NCBI RefSeq assembly: GCF_005886345.1
Contig: NZ_PNEC01000016.1
Coordinates: 1-64,000, forward strand
DNA: 64,000 nt
Reading direction: 5' to 3'
Source: Pseudoalteromonas phenolica
Lineage (GTDB): Bacteria; Pseudomonadota; Gammaproteobacteria; Enterobacterales; Alteromonadaceae
In this document: piece by piece, positions 54,956 to 64,000 of the stretch
Layout: each line of letters opens with the position of its first letter
Numbering within the stretch: position 1 is the first letter of the stretch
Program-made: the position numbers and the translations under genes
Notes under the pieces: generated by a model
What the model was told of the DNA's origin: nothing
Seen by the model: only the letters and a program-made list of their open reading frames with translations
The model's database searches: none

Positions 54956-56083
54956 ATGAAAATCACCAGTAATTTTGACAGTGGTAATATCAAGGTGCTT
55001 GCGAGCAACGAGCCACTCGATATTCAACTAGCTATCAACAATGATAATGAATCTGAATTTTTTCAGTGGTTTCATTTTCGTTTAGAAAGTACTCCTTTTT
55101 TACAGCATAAAATGCAAATTGGTGGTCTAGAAAAATCAGCTTACCCAGAAGGGTGGGATGACTATCAAGCAGTGGCATCATATGATCGCCAAACTTGGTT
55201 CCGTGTTCCTACATCATACGAAAACGGTACCCTTACTATTGATTTCGAACCTGAGCAGAGTCATACCTACTTTGCTTATTTCGCCCCTTATAGTTATGAG
55301 CGTCATTTAGACTTACTATACTGGGCGCAAAGCCATGATGCATGTGAAATTGAAACACTTGGCGAAACGCTAGATGGTCGTGACATTAGTTTGCTTACAA
55401 TTGGTGAACCTGAAGAAGGTAAAAAGAAAATTTGGATAACTGCCCGTCAGCACCCTGGCGAGACAATGGCAGAGTGGTTTGTAGAAGGCTTACTTCATAA
55501 GCTTCTAGATGACGAAGACCCGCATGCAGCAGCGTTACTTTCAAAAGCTGTTTTCTATATTGTTCCAAATATGAACCCTGATGGCAGTGTTCGTGGTCAC
55601 CTTCGTACAAACGCAGTGGGTGTTAACCTTAACCGCGAGTGGGCTGAACCAAGCCTTGAAAAATCACCAGAGGTTTTCCATGTGTTAAATAAGATGCATG
55701 ATACAGGCCTAGATATGTATTTAGATATTCATGGTGACGAAGCACTGCCTTATAACTTTGTTGCTGGTAGTGAAGGTATCCCAAGTTATGACGCACGTTT
55801 AGAATCATTAGAAAACGATTTTAAAGCAGCACTTCTTACTATCACACCTGAGTTTCAAGATGAGTTTGGCTATCCAAAAGACGCGCCAGGTGAAGCTAAC
55901 TTAACAGTTGCATCTTGTGCCGTAGGTGAGGCGTTTAAAGCGCTGGCTTACACGATTGAAATGCCGTTTAAAGATAATGCGAATCTACCAGACCCATATT
56001 ACGGTTGGTCTGACAGACGTTCATATCAATTTGGTCAAGATACATTAGCTGCAATTGTTTCAGTTGTAGATAAATTAAGATAA
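54956..56083 (+). CDS. M14-family cytosolic-type carboxypeptidase
   Basis: The 375-residue enzyme has an N-terminal beta-sandwich-like domain (about residues 1-120), then a zinc carboxypeptidase domain of the cytosolic carboxypeptidase (CCP/AGBL) branch. Zinc ligands are H166 and E169 in RQHPGETMAEW, and H259 in YLDIHGDEALP. NMNPDGSVRGHLR and GVNLNREW supply substrate-binding residues, and E335 in YTIEMPFKDN is the likely catalytic base. No signal peptide is present. Eukaryotic relatives remove C-terminal glutamates from tubulin; bacterial substrates are unknown. It is a single gene with its own terminator. Confidence 0.92.
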   Translation: MKITSNFDSGNIKVLASNEPLDIQLAINNDNESEFFQWFHFRLESTPFLQHKMQIGGLEKSAYPEGWDDYQAVASYDRQTWFRVPTSYENGTLTIDFEPEQSHTYFAYFAPYSYERHLDLLYWAQSHDACEIETLGETLDGRDISLLTIGEPEEGKKKIWITARQHPGETMAEWFVEGLLHKLLDDEDPHAAALLSKAVFYIVPNMNPDGSVRGHLRTNAVGVNLNREWAEPSLEKSPEVFHVLNKMHDTGLDMYLDIHGDEALPYNFVAGSEGIPSYDARLESLENDFKAALLTITPEFQDEFGYPKDAPGEANLTVASCAVGEAFKALAYTIEMPFKDNANLPDPYYGWSDRRSYQFGQDTLAAIVSVVDKLR

Positions 56084-56100
56084 TAATCAACAGTAAAATC

Positions 56101-56130
56101 AAAAGGTAGTACTTAGGTACTGCCTTTTAT
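56101..56130 (+). terminator. Terminator of the carboxypeptidase gene
   Basis: AAAAGGTAGTAC pairs with GTACTGCCTTTT (one G-U) across a TTAG loop. The T-run is within the stem base, so strength is moderate. Confidence 0.65.
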
Positions 56131-56154
56131 GTATAAAAACAATGAGGATGAGTT

Positions 56155-57888
56155 GTGGACACATTTGGACAGTTTCTAGATAATCTAGATGGCATGTTGG
56201 GGGGAGCAGCTTGGTTCCCATATGTATTACTTGGTGTGGGTTTATTCTTCACCATTTATCTTAAATTCCCACAGATCAGATATTTCAAACACGCTTGTAA
56301 GGTTGTAACCGGTAAGTTTGATAAAAAAAGCCACGAAGGTGATACAACGCATTTCCAAGCACTTGCTACTGCGCTTTCAGGCACCGTTGGTACGGGTAAC
56401 ATAGGTGGTGTGGCACTGGCAATTTCAATTGGTGGTCCCGCGGCACTATTTTGGATGTGGATGACCGCATTCTTCGGTATGACCACTAAATTTGTAGAGG
56501 TTACCTTATCTCACAAATATCGTGTTAAAACAGATGATGGCACGATGGCTGGTGGTCCAATGTACTACATGGATCGTCGTTTGAATATGAAGTGGTTAGC
56601 AGTCTTGTTTGCCGTCGCCACTGTAATTAGTTCTTTTGGTACAGGTAGCTTGCCGCAAATCAATAATATCGCTCAGGGTATGGAATCAACCTTTGGCTTC
56701 GAGCCTTGGCATACGGGCGGTGTGTTATCTATCTTGCTTGCTCTTGTTATTTTGGGTGGCATTAAGCGCATTGCTGCAATCACTTCTCGCGTTGTACCAC
56801 TAATGGCAGCCGTTTATATCATTGGTGCATTAGCAGTTATCTTCTACAACATTGAAAATATTGCACCATCTTTTGCAGCTGTATTCACTAATGCTTTCTC
56901 GGGCTCTGCTGCAGCGGGTGGCTTCTTAGGGGCATCATTTGCTTACGCTTTCAACCGTGGTGTAAACCGTGGTTTATTCTCTAACGAAGCAGGGCAAGGT
57001 TCTGCACCAATTGCACACGCATCAGCTAAAGCGGACGAGCCAGTATCTGAAGGTATGGTGTCAATTCTTGAACCTTTCATCGATACTATCATCATCTGTA
57101 CTTTAACAGGTTTAGTTATTCTTTCTTCCGGTGTATGGACTGAAAAGTTTGAAACACAATTTGAACGTTCATCAATGGTCATTGTAAAAGGTCAGTACTC
57201 TGAAGATAAGGAAGAAAACCGCCAATCTCTATATAAGTATTTAAATGGCCATAAAGACCATGGCGTAGAGCTTTATAATGGCGAACTTCATTCAATACAG
57301 GGGAAAGCGGTAGAGAAGGATTTTACTATTATACATTCTCGCTCAATTGCTGAAAATGTGCGCTTCGGTTTAACTGAAAAACACGTTTACACGGGCACTA
57401 TTGAGATTAAAGATGGTATGCCAGTCGATACAGATATTATGGTTACAGGTAAATCATTAGTCCACTCTGCTGAGCTTACAACTAAAGCGTTTAGCCGAGG
57501 CTTCTTTGGTGAAAATGGTAAATATATCGTATCAATAGGCTTGTTATTATTTGCTTTCTCGACAGCAATTGCGTGGTCTTATTATGGCGATCGTGCGATG
57601 ATTTATCTACTTGGTAGCAAATCAGTGATGCCTTACCGTGTATTTTATGTCGCAGGCTTCTTCTGGGCATCATTTGCAGACACGACTTTAGTTTGGAAAC
57701 TAGCGGCAGTTGCAATCGTTGTGATGACATTGCCTAACTTATTCGGTATTTTCTTACTTCGCAAAGAAATGAAAGAATCTGTTGTTGATTATTGGGATAA
57801 ATTCAATAAAGAGCACCCTGAAGAAACTAATAAGAATTCTGAGAATGATCAAAATCAAAACTTTAAGCAACAAGTAGAAGAAAAATAA
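56155..57888 (+). CDS. AGCS-family sodium:alanine/glycine symporter
   Basis: The 577-residue inner-membrane protein shows the AGCS pattern: [49 protein letters not shown] and about ten membrane helices. These proteins take up alanine or glycine with sodium. It is longer than the usual 450-500 residues. A hydrophilic insert at about residues 333-440 ([20 protein letters not shown] onward) lies between two helices near the C-terminal third. The start is a GTG preceded by GAGG. A strong terminator follows at 57940. Confidence 0.92.
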   Translation: MDTFGQFLDNLDGMLGGAAWFPYVLLGVGLFFTIYLKFPQIRYFKHACKVVTGKFDKKSHEGDTTHFQALATALSGTVGTGNIGGVALAISIGGPAALFWMWMTAFFGMTTKFVEVTLSHKYRVKTDDGTMAGGPMYYMDRRLNMKWLAVLFAVATVISSFGTGSLPQINNIAQGMESTFGFEPWHTGGVLSILLALVILGGIKRIAAITSRVVPLMAAVYIIGALAVIFYNIENIAPSFAAVFTNAFSGSAAAGGFLGASFAYAFNRGVNRGLFSNEAGQGSAPIAHASAKADEPVSEGMVSILEPFIDTIIICTLTGLVILSSGVWTEKFETQFERSSMVIVKGQYSEDKEENRQSLYKYLNGHKDHGVELYNGELHSIQGKAVEKDFTIIHSRSIAENVRFGLTEKHVYTGTIEIKDGMPVDTDIMVTGKSLVHSAELTTKAFSRGFFGENGKYIVSIGLLLFAFSTAIAWSYYGDRAMIYLLGSKSVMPYRVFYVAGFFWASFADTTLVWKLAAVAIVVMTLPNLFGIFLLRKEMKESVVDYWDKFNKEHPEETNKNSENDQNQNFKQQVEEK

Positions 57889-57939
57889 TCATCATGTAGT
57901 TTCTAATTATAAGACTTTTTGTATAAAAACGAGTAAAAT

Positions 57940-57966
57940 GGCGTCTTCTGAGACGCCTTTTTTGTA
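57940..57966 (+). terminator. Terminator of the symporter gene
   Basis: GGCGTCT and AGACGCC form a perfect 7-bp GC-rich stem with a TCTG loop, followed by TTTTTT. It lies just before the ribosome site of the next gene. Confidence 0.85.
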
Positions 57967-57982
57967 TCAACAGGAGTCATAT

Positions 57983-58309
57983 ATGGCAATAGTTTCTTGT
58001 CCAAGTTGTAACGAGTCTATTTCAAGTAAAAACAAGGTTTGTCCACACTGTGACCTTCAGCTCGGAGAAGTCAGCGATGAGCAATTAGCTCGCATTGCTG
58101 CACGTAAAAGAGTTAAAAAACAACAGATGTTTATGAACCACTCTTTTCTAGCATTGATCCTTTTCCTCGGTGGTTTCTTATATCTTTATTCACGCCAACC
58201 AGCACCTGATTCAATTGAAATGTGGTTAACCAGAGGCGCCATCGCTATAGGTTGTTTTTGGTATTTAGTAAACAGAATTATTTTAGTGTATTTAAAAAAG
58301 AAAAAGTGA
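57983..58309 (+). CDS. Small zinc-ribbon membrane protein
   Basis: The 108-residue protein starts with a zinc ribbon, CPSCNESISSKNKVCPHC, then a short helical, basic stretch and two transmembrane segments (about residues 50-67 and 80-97), ending in a run of lysines. I chose the ATG at 57983, preceded by AGGAG; the in-frame codons upstream run through the terminator. It lies one base before yeaC. The function is unknown. It may be an adaptor that binds nucleic acid or protein at the membrane. Confidence 0.8.
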   Translation: MAIVSCPSCNESISSKNKVCPHCDLQLGEVSDEQLARIAARKRVKKQQMFMNHSFLALILFLGGFLYLYSRQPAPDSIEMWLTRGAIAIGCFWYLVNRIILVYLKKKK

Positions 58310-58310
58310 C

Positions 58311-58592
58311 ATGAACATAGACAGCTTAGTAAATAATTTAACACCCGAATTATTTGAGCGTTTGCAGTATGGGGCCTCAACAGGTAAGTGGCCTGATGGC
58401 ACTCCTCTGACAGAAGCTCAAAAAGAGCAAACAGTACAACTCGTTATGCTTTATCAGGCGAAAGTAGCCAAGACTAATGAACAATTCACCATCAACGCAG
58501 AAGGGGAAATGGTTCAGAAGTCCAAAAGAGAACTACAACAAGAATTTAAAAAAGAAAATGAGATAGCTAGGTTCAGTGAAAATGATCTTTAA
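58311..58592 (+). CDS. yeaC: YeaC-like DUF1315 protein
   Basis: The 93-residue protein matches E. coli YeaC in length and pattern: MNIDSLVNNLTPELFERLQY, GKWPDGTPLTEAQKE, QLVMLYQAK and MVQKSKRELQQEF. It is cytosolic and its function is unknown. It starts one base after the zinc-ribbon gene, and its last 11 bases overlap the DUF349 gene, which suggests a three-gene operon. Confidence 0.88.
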   Translation: MNIDSLVNNLTPELFERLQYGASTGKWPDGTPLTEAQKEQTVQLVMLYQAKVAKTNEQFTINAEGEMVQKSKRELQQEFKKENEIARFSENDL

Positions 58593-61251
58593 ACACCTAT
58601 TTACACCAAAATGGAAACACCCAAAAACTGAAGTAAGACTTCAGGCACTTAAAAAGCTAGAGCAAGACAAGGATGCCGATGTTTTAAAGACGATGGCATT
58701 AGAAGATAACTCGACTGAAATCAGACAAAAAGCCTTAAATAAATTAAATAGTTTGAGTCTTTGGTGGCAAGCTTATAAACAAGACCAAGCGCTTAAAGAC
58801 CTAGCAGAACAACATATCAGCAGCGCAGTATTAAACGGTAAAAGTGAACTTGATAGTACTATTCGCCAAGAATATGTAGATCGATACGCATCGAAAAGAG
58901 TGCTAGAAAAATTAGCTTTCTCTGAATCAAGCCTAGAAGTTCGCGTAAAATTATTAAAACGCCTTGCTCAGCCTAAACTGATAGAGCAGAGCTTTAAGCA
59001 AGACGATGAACAACTGCAGTTGCTGCTTTTACCTTTGGTCGAGCAATACGGGTTACAAAAGCAGTTATTAAAATCAGCGAAAGGTGATGCAAAAGCGGCA
59101 CTTGAGCAAGCCCTTGAGCAACAAAAACTGGCAAAAGAAAAACCAGCTGAAATACTTGCGCAAGTCAAAATGATCTTGGCAAAGCTCAACGCATTGAGAG
59201 ATAAGCACGATTACAAAGCAGTAAACAGCCAATTCGGAATTTTAACTGAGCAGTGGGAAGGTCTAGAGCTGTCTTGGTTAGATGAGGAAGCGGTTAAAGA
59301 AAATCAACAAAAATACAGGGCAATAGAAACGCGTATTTCTTCACATTTGACTGCTTTGAAAACGGAGTTTGAAGCAGCAGAAAAAGCTGAGCAAGTGAAG
59401 CGAGAGAAAGAGGCGTTCCTGACAGAAGTTGAGTCACAATTGAATCTAGCTGAACAAACGTTAGCTAATGCACTAGAACGATTAGATGTCTCAAAACAGA
59501 CGGAGTTAGAGACTCAGCTTACTCAGGTACGAAGTAAAATAACATCTAGTGCGTACGGTTCTGAGCTTGTTAAGCATTTAGACTCACTTGCAGACTTTGA
59601 AAGTCAATTAAAGCAATTACCTGAACTGGTTGTTGCAAACCAAGCTGCCCAAATTGCACTTGACGCACTTGCGAATGTCACGCCATCAACAGAGTTGAGT
59701 GAGCTTGATGACACTTTAAATTTGCAAAAATCGGCTTACAACAATGTGAAAAGCATTATTGAACAGTTACCAAACACATTAAAAAAACCAGCAAAAGCAA
59801 AGCTCAGTGCGCTAAGCAAGCAATTTAAATCAGCCATGGCTGAACAACTTGATGCGCAACAAAATGAACTTAAACAAGCTAGACGTAAAGCCAAAGATGT
59901 CCAACGACTGCTTGAGCAAGGCCGAAGTAAAGTAGCATTTGGCGTGTTTAAAGGATTCAACGAGCACTTCGAGCGTTTAACTGCAGCAAACCAAGCACAG
60001 CTTGAACCGCTTCGAGAGCAAATTGCTGCGCAGTTAGATGATATTCGTGATTGGCAAAAGTATGCGTCAGCACCAAAACGTGTAGAGCTTTTAGCTGCGT
60101 TAGATGAGCATATTGAAAGCTGTGATTTAGCGCCTAAGCAACGTGCTGAGTTAGTTAAAAAGTTGCGTTCACAATGGCATGAATTAGGCCGAGTTGATAC
60201 TGACGAAGAGAAGCAACAAGCGAAGCAATTCGATGAAAAACTTGAGCTGCTATTTGCACCTTGTCGTGCATTCTTTGCTGAGCAAGAGCAACAACGTGAA
60301 AAAGCAAAACAAGCACGTGAAGCTTTGATTAAACAAATGTCAGAACTCGCCGCAACAGACACATCAGTAGAAGGGTTTAACAGGCGTGAATATGAAAGCC
60401 AGTTTAATAAGCTAAATAAACAGTGGCGTGCAGCAGGCAGTGTTGACAGTGACGTATATAAATCACTGAATAATGCATTCAAAACCCAAGCCAAACTGAT
60501 TGGTGATGCGATCCGTTCACAACATGAACACAATGCTCAGTTAAAGCAAGGTCTAGTTGATAAAGCGGCTGAGCAAATTGTTGCTGAGGATTTAGCACAA
60601 GCGTGCGACGTATTGAAATCGTTACAAAAGCAGTGGCAAACAATCGGTTTTGCAGGTAACAAGAAAGAAAACCAGTTATGGCAAGCTTTCAGAGAGCATA
60701 ACGATGCCGTATTTGCCAAGCGCAGTGCGGAATTTGAATCTCAAAAAGCAGAAAAAGATGCATTAAACTCTGAGCAGCAGCAAAAATTTGATGAGATTAA
60801 GTCACAGTTGCCTGAAAACGGCAGCGAGGCTGAAATCAAAAAGTTGATTTCTCTATTATCCGAAATTGACTTTCTGCCAACAGTCAAAAAGCAAGCTCAA
60901 AAGTTCATTTCTGAATTACAACAGAGGTTAGTTGAGCTTGAGCAGCTTGCCAATACTGCTAGATTCGATGCATTAAAAGTGGCACTTGAAAATGGTGCTT
61001 CGGTCCCTGCTGAGTTTATTAGTAAGATCGATGTGAATTTGTCTAGTGAGCAGTTGATTTTACGACTTGAAATCTTATCTGAAAAAATGAACGATGAGAG
61101 CTCAAGCCCAGAGCGTATGACAGAACAAGTTGCTATGTTAGATGATAAATTGCAAGGTCAAAACGTAGATTTTGATTATTATTTATCTGCATACTTATCA
61201 AACACGCCTAATACTGAATTACAGTCAGAAAGATTGCTTAAACTTCTTTAG
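58582..61251 (+). CDS. DUF349-domain coiled-coil protein
   Basis: The 889-residue protein opens with MIFKHLFTPKWKHPKTEVRL, typical of this family, so I prefer the ATG at 58582 over the GTG six bases upstream. After a HEAT-like N-terminal region it consists of repeated DUF349 helical units, seen as LRSQWHELGRVDTDEEKQQ, NKLNKQWRAAGSVDSDVYKS and LQKQWQTIGFAGNKKENQLW. The protein is rich in Gln, Lys, Glu and Ala, with no signal peptide or membrane segment. Its role is not known. It overlaps yeaC by 11 bases and ends at a strong terminator. Confidence 0.88.
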   Translation: MIFKHLFTPKWKHPKTEVRLQALKKLEQDKDADVLKTMALEDNSTEIRQKALNKLNSLSLWWQAYKQDQALKDLAEQHISSAVLNGKSELDSTIRQEYVDRYASKRVLEKLAFSESSLEVRVKLLKRLAQPKLIEQSFKQDDEQLQLLLLPLVEQYGLQKQLLKSAKGDAKAALEQALEQQKLAKEKPAEILAQVKMILAKLNALRDKHDYKAVNSQFGILTEQWEGLELSWLDEEAVKENQQKYRAIETRISSHLTALKTEFEAAEKAEQVKREKEAFLTEVESQLNLAEQTLANALERLDVSKQTELETQLTQVRSKITSSAYGSELVKHLDSLADFESQLKQLPELVVANQAAQIALDALANVTPSTELSELDDTLNLQKSAYNNVKSIIEQLPNTLKKPAKAKLSALSKQFKSAMAEQLDAQQNELKQARRKAKDVQRLLEQGRSKVAFGVFKGFNEHFERLTAANQAQLEPLREQIAAQLDDIRDWQKYASAPKRVELLAALDEHIESCDLAPKQRAELVKKLRSQWHELGRVDTDEEKQQAKQFDEKLELLFAPCRAFFAEQEQQREKAKQAREALIKQMSELAATDTSVEGFNRREYESQFNKLNKQWRAAGSVDSDVYKSLNNAFKTQAKLIGDAIRSQHEHNAQLKQGLVDKAAEQIVAEDLAQACDVLKSLQKQWQTIGFAGNKKENQLWQAFREHNDAVFAKRSAEFESQKAEKDALNSEQQQKFDEIKSQLPENGSEAEIKKLISLLSEIDFLPTVKKQAQKFISELQQRLVELEQLANTARFDALKVALENGASVPAEFISKIDVNLSSEQLILRLEILSEKMNDESSSPERMTEQVAMLDDKLQGQNVDFDYYLSAYLSNTPNTELQSERLLKLL

Positions 61252-61272
61252 CACTAAGTAATTTCTATAAAA

Positions 61273-61300
61273 AAAAACCACGCAACAGCGTGGTTTTTCG
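61273..61300 (+). terminator. Terminator of the DUF349 gene
   Basis: AAAAACCACGC and GCGTGGTTTTT form an 11-bp stem with an AACA loop. Both arms carry A/T runs, so it may act in both directions; the minus-strand gene at 61354 ends nearby. Confidence 0.85.
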
Positions 61301-61353
61301 TTTTTATATACTTTCAAAATCATCTCTAGAAAAAACGAGGTCACAGATTGAGG

Positions 61354-62250
61354 TCAATTCAAAACCTCATTCAGAGCAGTATCAAGTGTTTTAAACTTGA
61401 ATTTAAAACCTTGCTGTTCGAGCTTTTCAGGGATGACATTTTGGCCATAAATTAATAAGTCGGACATTTCACCAAAGAGCAGTTTCAAAACAAATTCTGG
61501 CATAGGAAACAAAGCTGGGCGTTTTAAGTTTTTTGCGAGTATTTGAGTAAAATTAGTATTACTAACAGGCTCAGGGGCTGTCAGGTTAAACGCACCATGG
61601 GCATTCGGCTCATTAAGTAAGAATACGATGGCGTTGGTCATGTCATCGATATGGATCCAAGACATCATTTGTTTGCCTGATGCCATTTTGCCACCCAATC
61701 CTAACTTAAAAGGGGGGAGCATTTTATCCAAAGCACCACCTTGTTTACTCAACACAATACCTGTTCTCAGTAGGCAGACTCTCACAACAGGTGATTGTGC
61801 CTGTAGTGCGAGTTCTTCCCATTGTTTACAGAGTTGATGGCTAAATTCAGGGTAGGTTGAAGAGTATGACTCTGCGACAACATTCTCTGCAGGTTGACGA
61901 CCATAAAATCCAATAGCACTTCCAGAAATAAACACTTTAGGCGGATCGTCACTGGCATTTATTTTAGTGACGATCTGCTCGGTGATACCTAAACGGCTTT
62001 GAAAAATTCTTTGCTTTTGTTGAGCGCTCCATCGTTTGTCTGCAATGGGCTCTCCAGCAAGATTAATAACTGCATCTAAATCATCAAAGTTTGAATCTTC
62101 AAGGTCATCTATAAAATTGATTGAATTTGGTAATGTGCATTTAGCTTTGTTTATGTTTCTAGTTAAAGCTATTAGTTCGTGCTTGTCAGCGAGCATTTTA
62201 CAAAGTGCGGAGCCAATTAACCCCGTTGCACCTGTTATCAGTATTTTCAT
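61354..62250 (-). CDS. TIGR01777/YfcH-type NAD-dependent epimerase-like protein
   Basis: The 298-residue protein has the Rossmann nucleotide motif GATGLIGSAL at residues 7-16. The family segments NLAGEPIADKRWSAQQKQRI, SGSAIGFYG and MSWIHIDDMTNAI identify TIGR01777 (E. coli YfcH). The biological substrate is unknown. The C-terminus includes the DUF1731-like region ALFPMPEFVLKLLFGEMSDL. It is a single gene, divergent from the AI-2E-family transporter. Confidence 0.92.
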   Translation of the reverse strand: MKILITGATGLIGSALCKMLADKHELIALTRNINKAKCTLPNSINFIDDLEDSNFDDLDAVINLAGEPIADKRWSAQQKQRIFQSRLGITEQIVTKINASDDPPKVFISGSAIGFYGRQPAENVVAESYSSTYPEFSHQLCKQWEELALQAQSPVVRVCLLRTGIVLSKQGGALDKMLPPFKLGLGGKMASGKQMMSWIHIDDMTNAIVFLLNEPNAHGAFNLTAPEPVSNTNFTQILAKNLKRPALFPMPEFVLKLLFGEMSDLLIYGQNVIPEKLEQQGFKFKFKTLDTALNEVLN

Positions 62251-62360
62251 CCTACAACCTTAGCGCTTATATATAGTTTTGATACGTTAAAAATCATTGA
62301 TGGATCAATTAAGTATTGTTGAAGTAGAATAAATGTAAACTTGTTTTCGAAGGAATTTAT

Positions 62361-63401
62361 GTGTCGTCTCTTCAAGGTTTAAGTAAAAGCTTGGTGATTA
62401 TCGCATCACTGTTTATCATTTTGGCCGGCCTTAAACTGGCCACGGATATCATTGTACCATTTATATTGGCTGCATTTATCGCAATCATATGTAATCCGTT
62501 ATTACGATTCTTTGCCCGTTACAAAGTGCCTAAAGGCATTGCGATCTTACTCATCATGTTAATGATAGTTGCTGTTGGCTCTAGTTTAGCTGGCCTCGTA
62601 GGTCAATCTCTGAATGATTTCTCGCAACAATTGCCACAATACAGAGAAGAACTTCAAGGTCGATTTGTTTGGTTGGTTGATACTGCCGCACAATATAATA
62701 TTTTAATCGACAAACAACAGCTGATTGCTTTGTTTGATCCCGGTAAAATGATCGATATGGCCACCAATATGCTGACTGGCTTTGGTGCGGCTATGGCCAA
62801 TATCTTTTTAATTATCTTAACTGTGGTGTTTATGTTATTCGAAGCGCCGATGATCAATAAGAAAGTACATTTGGCGTTAGACGATCCTGAAATGCGACAA
62901 AAACAAATTGACAAGTTTCTTGAATCTATTAATTCTTATTTGGCTATTAAAACACTAGTTTCTTTAGCAACAGGCTTTTGTGCAGCCTTGTTACTTTGGG
63001 TATTAGATGTCGATTACTTCGTATTATGGGGCGTAGTGGCGTTTTTATTAAACTATATCCCTAATATCGGCTCTATTATTGCTGCAGTGCCTGCAGTTTT
63101 AATTGCACTTATTACCCAAGGCCCTCTAGTGAGTGGTTTTGTAGCACTCGGTTATGTCGCAATAAACACCATTATGGGCAATGTTATAGAGCCAAAATAT
63201 ATGGGGAAGGGATTAGGATTATCTACTTTAGTCGTATTCCTGTCTTTAATCTTCTGGGGCTGGTTGTTTGGTACAGTTGGTATGTTGCTATCAGTACCAT
63301 TAACTATGGTGGTGAAAATTGCCTTAGAAAATAGTGAAGAAGGGCAGTGGTTGGCTACTATGCTCGGCAGTGGTGAAGAAACAGAATCAAAGCTCAGTTA
63401 A
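62361..63401 (+). CDS. AI-2E-family (TqsA/YdiK/PerM-like) membrane transporter
   Basis: The 346-residue inner-membrane protein has about eight helices and the family motifs VPFILAAFIAIICNPLL, LLNYIPNIGSIIAAVPAVLI and a C-terminal GWLFGTVGMLLSVPLTM. Members export autoinducer-2 or act as ion antiporters; the substrate here is not known. The start is a GTG after AAGGAATTT; the overlapping ATG at 62359 is out of frame. Its stop overlaps the stop of the convergent gene by three bases. Confidence 0.9.
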   Translation: MSSLQGLSKSLVIIASLFIILAGLKLATDIIVPFILAAFIAIICNPLLRFFARYKVPKGIAILLIMLMIVAVGSSLAGLVGQSLNDFSQQLPQYREELQGRFVWLVDTAAQYNILIDKQQLIALFDPGKMIDMATNMLTGFGAAMANIFLIILTVVFMLFEAPMINKKVHLALDDPEMRQKQIDKFLESINSYLAIKTLVSLATGFCAALLLWVLDVDYFVLWGVVAFLLNYIPNIGSIIAAVPAVLIALITQGPLVSGFVALGYVAINTIMGNVIEPKYMGKGLGLSTLVVFLSLIFWGWLFGTVGMLLSVPLTMVVKIALENSEEGQWLATMLGSGEETESKLS

Positions 63402-63413
63402 TATCTGAGCTTT
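63389..63413. terminator. Bidirectional terminator across two overlapping stop codons
   Basis: AAAGCTCAG and CTGAGCTTT form a perfect 9-bp stem. The seven-base loop contains the stops of both convergent genes (TAA at 63399-63401 and, on the minus strand, at 63398-63400). Confidence 0.65.
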
Positions 63414-63805
63414 AAGTCTTCAATGTGACGTTGGTATAAACGAATTTTACATTCTTTGTATGCGATAGCTGCTTTAGTTGAGTTAGGCATTTTGTGTAAG
63501 TAGCGCCAGCGGCAGGAATCTTCTATATAGTTATCTTTATGCTTCAAGCTTCTGCGAATAATGGGTAGAAGCTGAGTGTTACCTGTATCCTCTTCTAACT
63601 CTTCCATATCCATGACAATTTTATTGATCCAAATAGTACGCTCTCGTTCTAATGTTTCAATATTTGTATCGAGGCACTTAATAAAATACCGAGCTTCTGC
63701 AGGTGAGTTACTTGTTATTGGCGCACACTCTCGTAATTCATAAGCGCTAGCACTCAGTGAAGCAATAGGAAAAAGTATGCAAAGCGGTTTTATCAAATTA
63801 ATCAT
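63398..63805 (-). CDS. Small secreted protein with conserved cysteines
   Basis: The 135-residue product has a signal peptide (MINLIKPLCILFPIASLSASA, cleaved near AYE). The mature part has four cysteines, in LRECAP, FIKCLD, EDSCRWRY and YKECKIR, and is largely helical. The end (C then about 18 residues to C, then RxxxYQRHIEDL) resembles LprI/DUF1311 proteins, which inhibit lysozyme, but the match is weak. Its ATG overlaps the end of the histidine kinase gene by eight bases, so the two are probably one operon. Confidence 0.75.
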   Translation of the reverse strand: MINLIKPLCILFPIASLSASAYELRECAPITSNSPAEARYFIKCLDTNIETLERERTIWINKIVMDMEELEEDTGNTQLLPIIRRSLKHKDNYIEDSCRWRYLHKMPNSTKAAIAYKECKIRLYQRHIEDLKLRY

Positions 63806-64000
63806 ATTTAAACTCTATGATAAATTGTGCTCCACCTATCAGAGCAGAATCTATATTAATAGTTCCTTGGTAATCATTAATGAGGTCGGCGACAATTGCG
63901 AGTCCAACACCATGTCCACTTTCATAAGTATCAAGGCGAGCTCCACGCTGTAATAATTTTTTGCGATCACTAGGCTCAATTCCTGGACCGTCATCATTAA
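63798..64000 (-). CDS. C-terminal end of a sensor histidine kinase (cut by the window edge)
   Basis: The last 67 residues are visible. They read NDDGPGIEP (G1 box), ARLDTYESGHGVGLAIVADL (F/G2 boxes) and a closing strand GGAQFIIEFKYD. This is the ATP-binding end of a PhoQ-like kinase. The start, sensor domain and any response regulator lie beyond position 64000. The stop overlaps the start of the small secreted protein gene (ATGATTAA). Confidence 0.9.
   Translation of the reverse strand, partial: NDDGPGIEPSDRKKLLQRGARLDTYESGHGVGLAIVADLINDYQGTINIDSALIGGAQFIIEFKYD

Noticed and set aside
59736-60533. A 265-codon minus-strand frame opposite the DUF349 gene
   Set aside because: It is rich in Cys and Ser, which is the antisense of Gln/Ala/Glu coiled-coil codons. 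The sense-strand gene has clear family repeats.

Overview
The window looks like the chromosome of a marine gammaproteobacterium of the order Alteromonadales, most likely Pseudoalteromonas. The grounds are the gene families, the recC-recB-recD and ruvC-ruvA-ruvB blocks, a DUF2989 lipoprotein beside a long-form GAPDH, the AT-leaning base composition, and an intergenic repeat of a kind I associate with that genus. The genus call is inference, since no search was possible. I see no rRNA, CRISPR array, transposase or phage structural module.

Layout. Positions 1-1579 hold the end of one tRNA, two identical tRNA-Lys genes, nadA and a tRNA-Ser. A GAF-GGDEF diguanylate cyclase follows. The RecBCD genes (recC-recB-recD) overlap one another at 2994-11771. 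After them come an intergenic repeat element, an Mpo1-like membrane protein, an FHA/winged-helix protein (minus strand) and a divergent CBS-domain protein. Positions 14602-21800 carry a MacAB-like export operon (adaptor, ATPase, permease) with its own NtrC-type regulator and histidine kinase, and a good sigma-54 promoter candidate sits just upstream. The Holliday-junction genes ruvC-ruvA-ruvB occupy 21857-24016, followed by a small HEAGH-motif protein on the minus strand.

The accessory centrepiece is 24838-45749, ten closely packed plus-strand genes that look like one 21-kb operon. They encode a Tat-exported propeller-like protein, an aspartyl/asparaginyl beta-hydroxylase-like oxygenase, a GNAT acetyltransferase, a DUF6916-like protein, three tandem tail-collar (MdpB-type) proteins, a secreted subtilase, a TIGR03032 protein and a 4865-residue repeat protein. 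The giant protein runs from a signal peptide through an anchor-D domain, beta-strand repeats, Ig-like and tandem-95 cadherin-like domains, HYR/Calx-beta and TSP3 repeats, and an anchor-U domain. It then has a GlyGly-CTERM-like anchor, a second signal-peptide-like segment and an OmpA-like beta-barrel. This operon is my candidate for an undescribed system: perhaps surface display of a modified giant protein, with the C-terminus arranged like a polyprotein.

The rest is core metabolism: gltB-gltD behind two palindromic operator candidates, a DUF2989 lipoprotein, a 481-residue GAPDH, an M14 cytosolic-type carboxypeptidase and an AGCS sodium/amino-acid symporter. After these come a zinc-ribbon membrane protein, YeaC (DUF1315), a DUF349 coiled-coil protein, a YfcH-type epimerase, an AI-2E-family transporter, a small secreted protein and the 3' end of a histidine kinase gene cut by the window edge.
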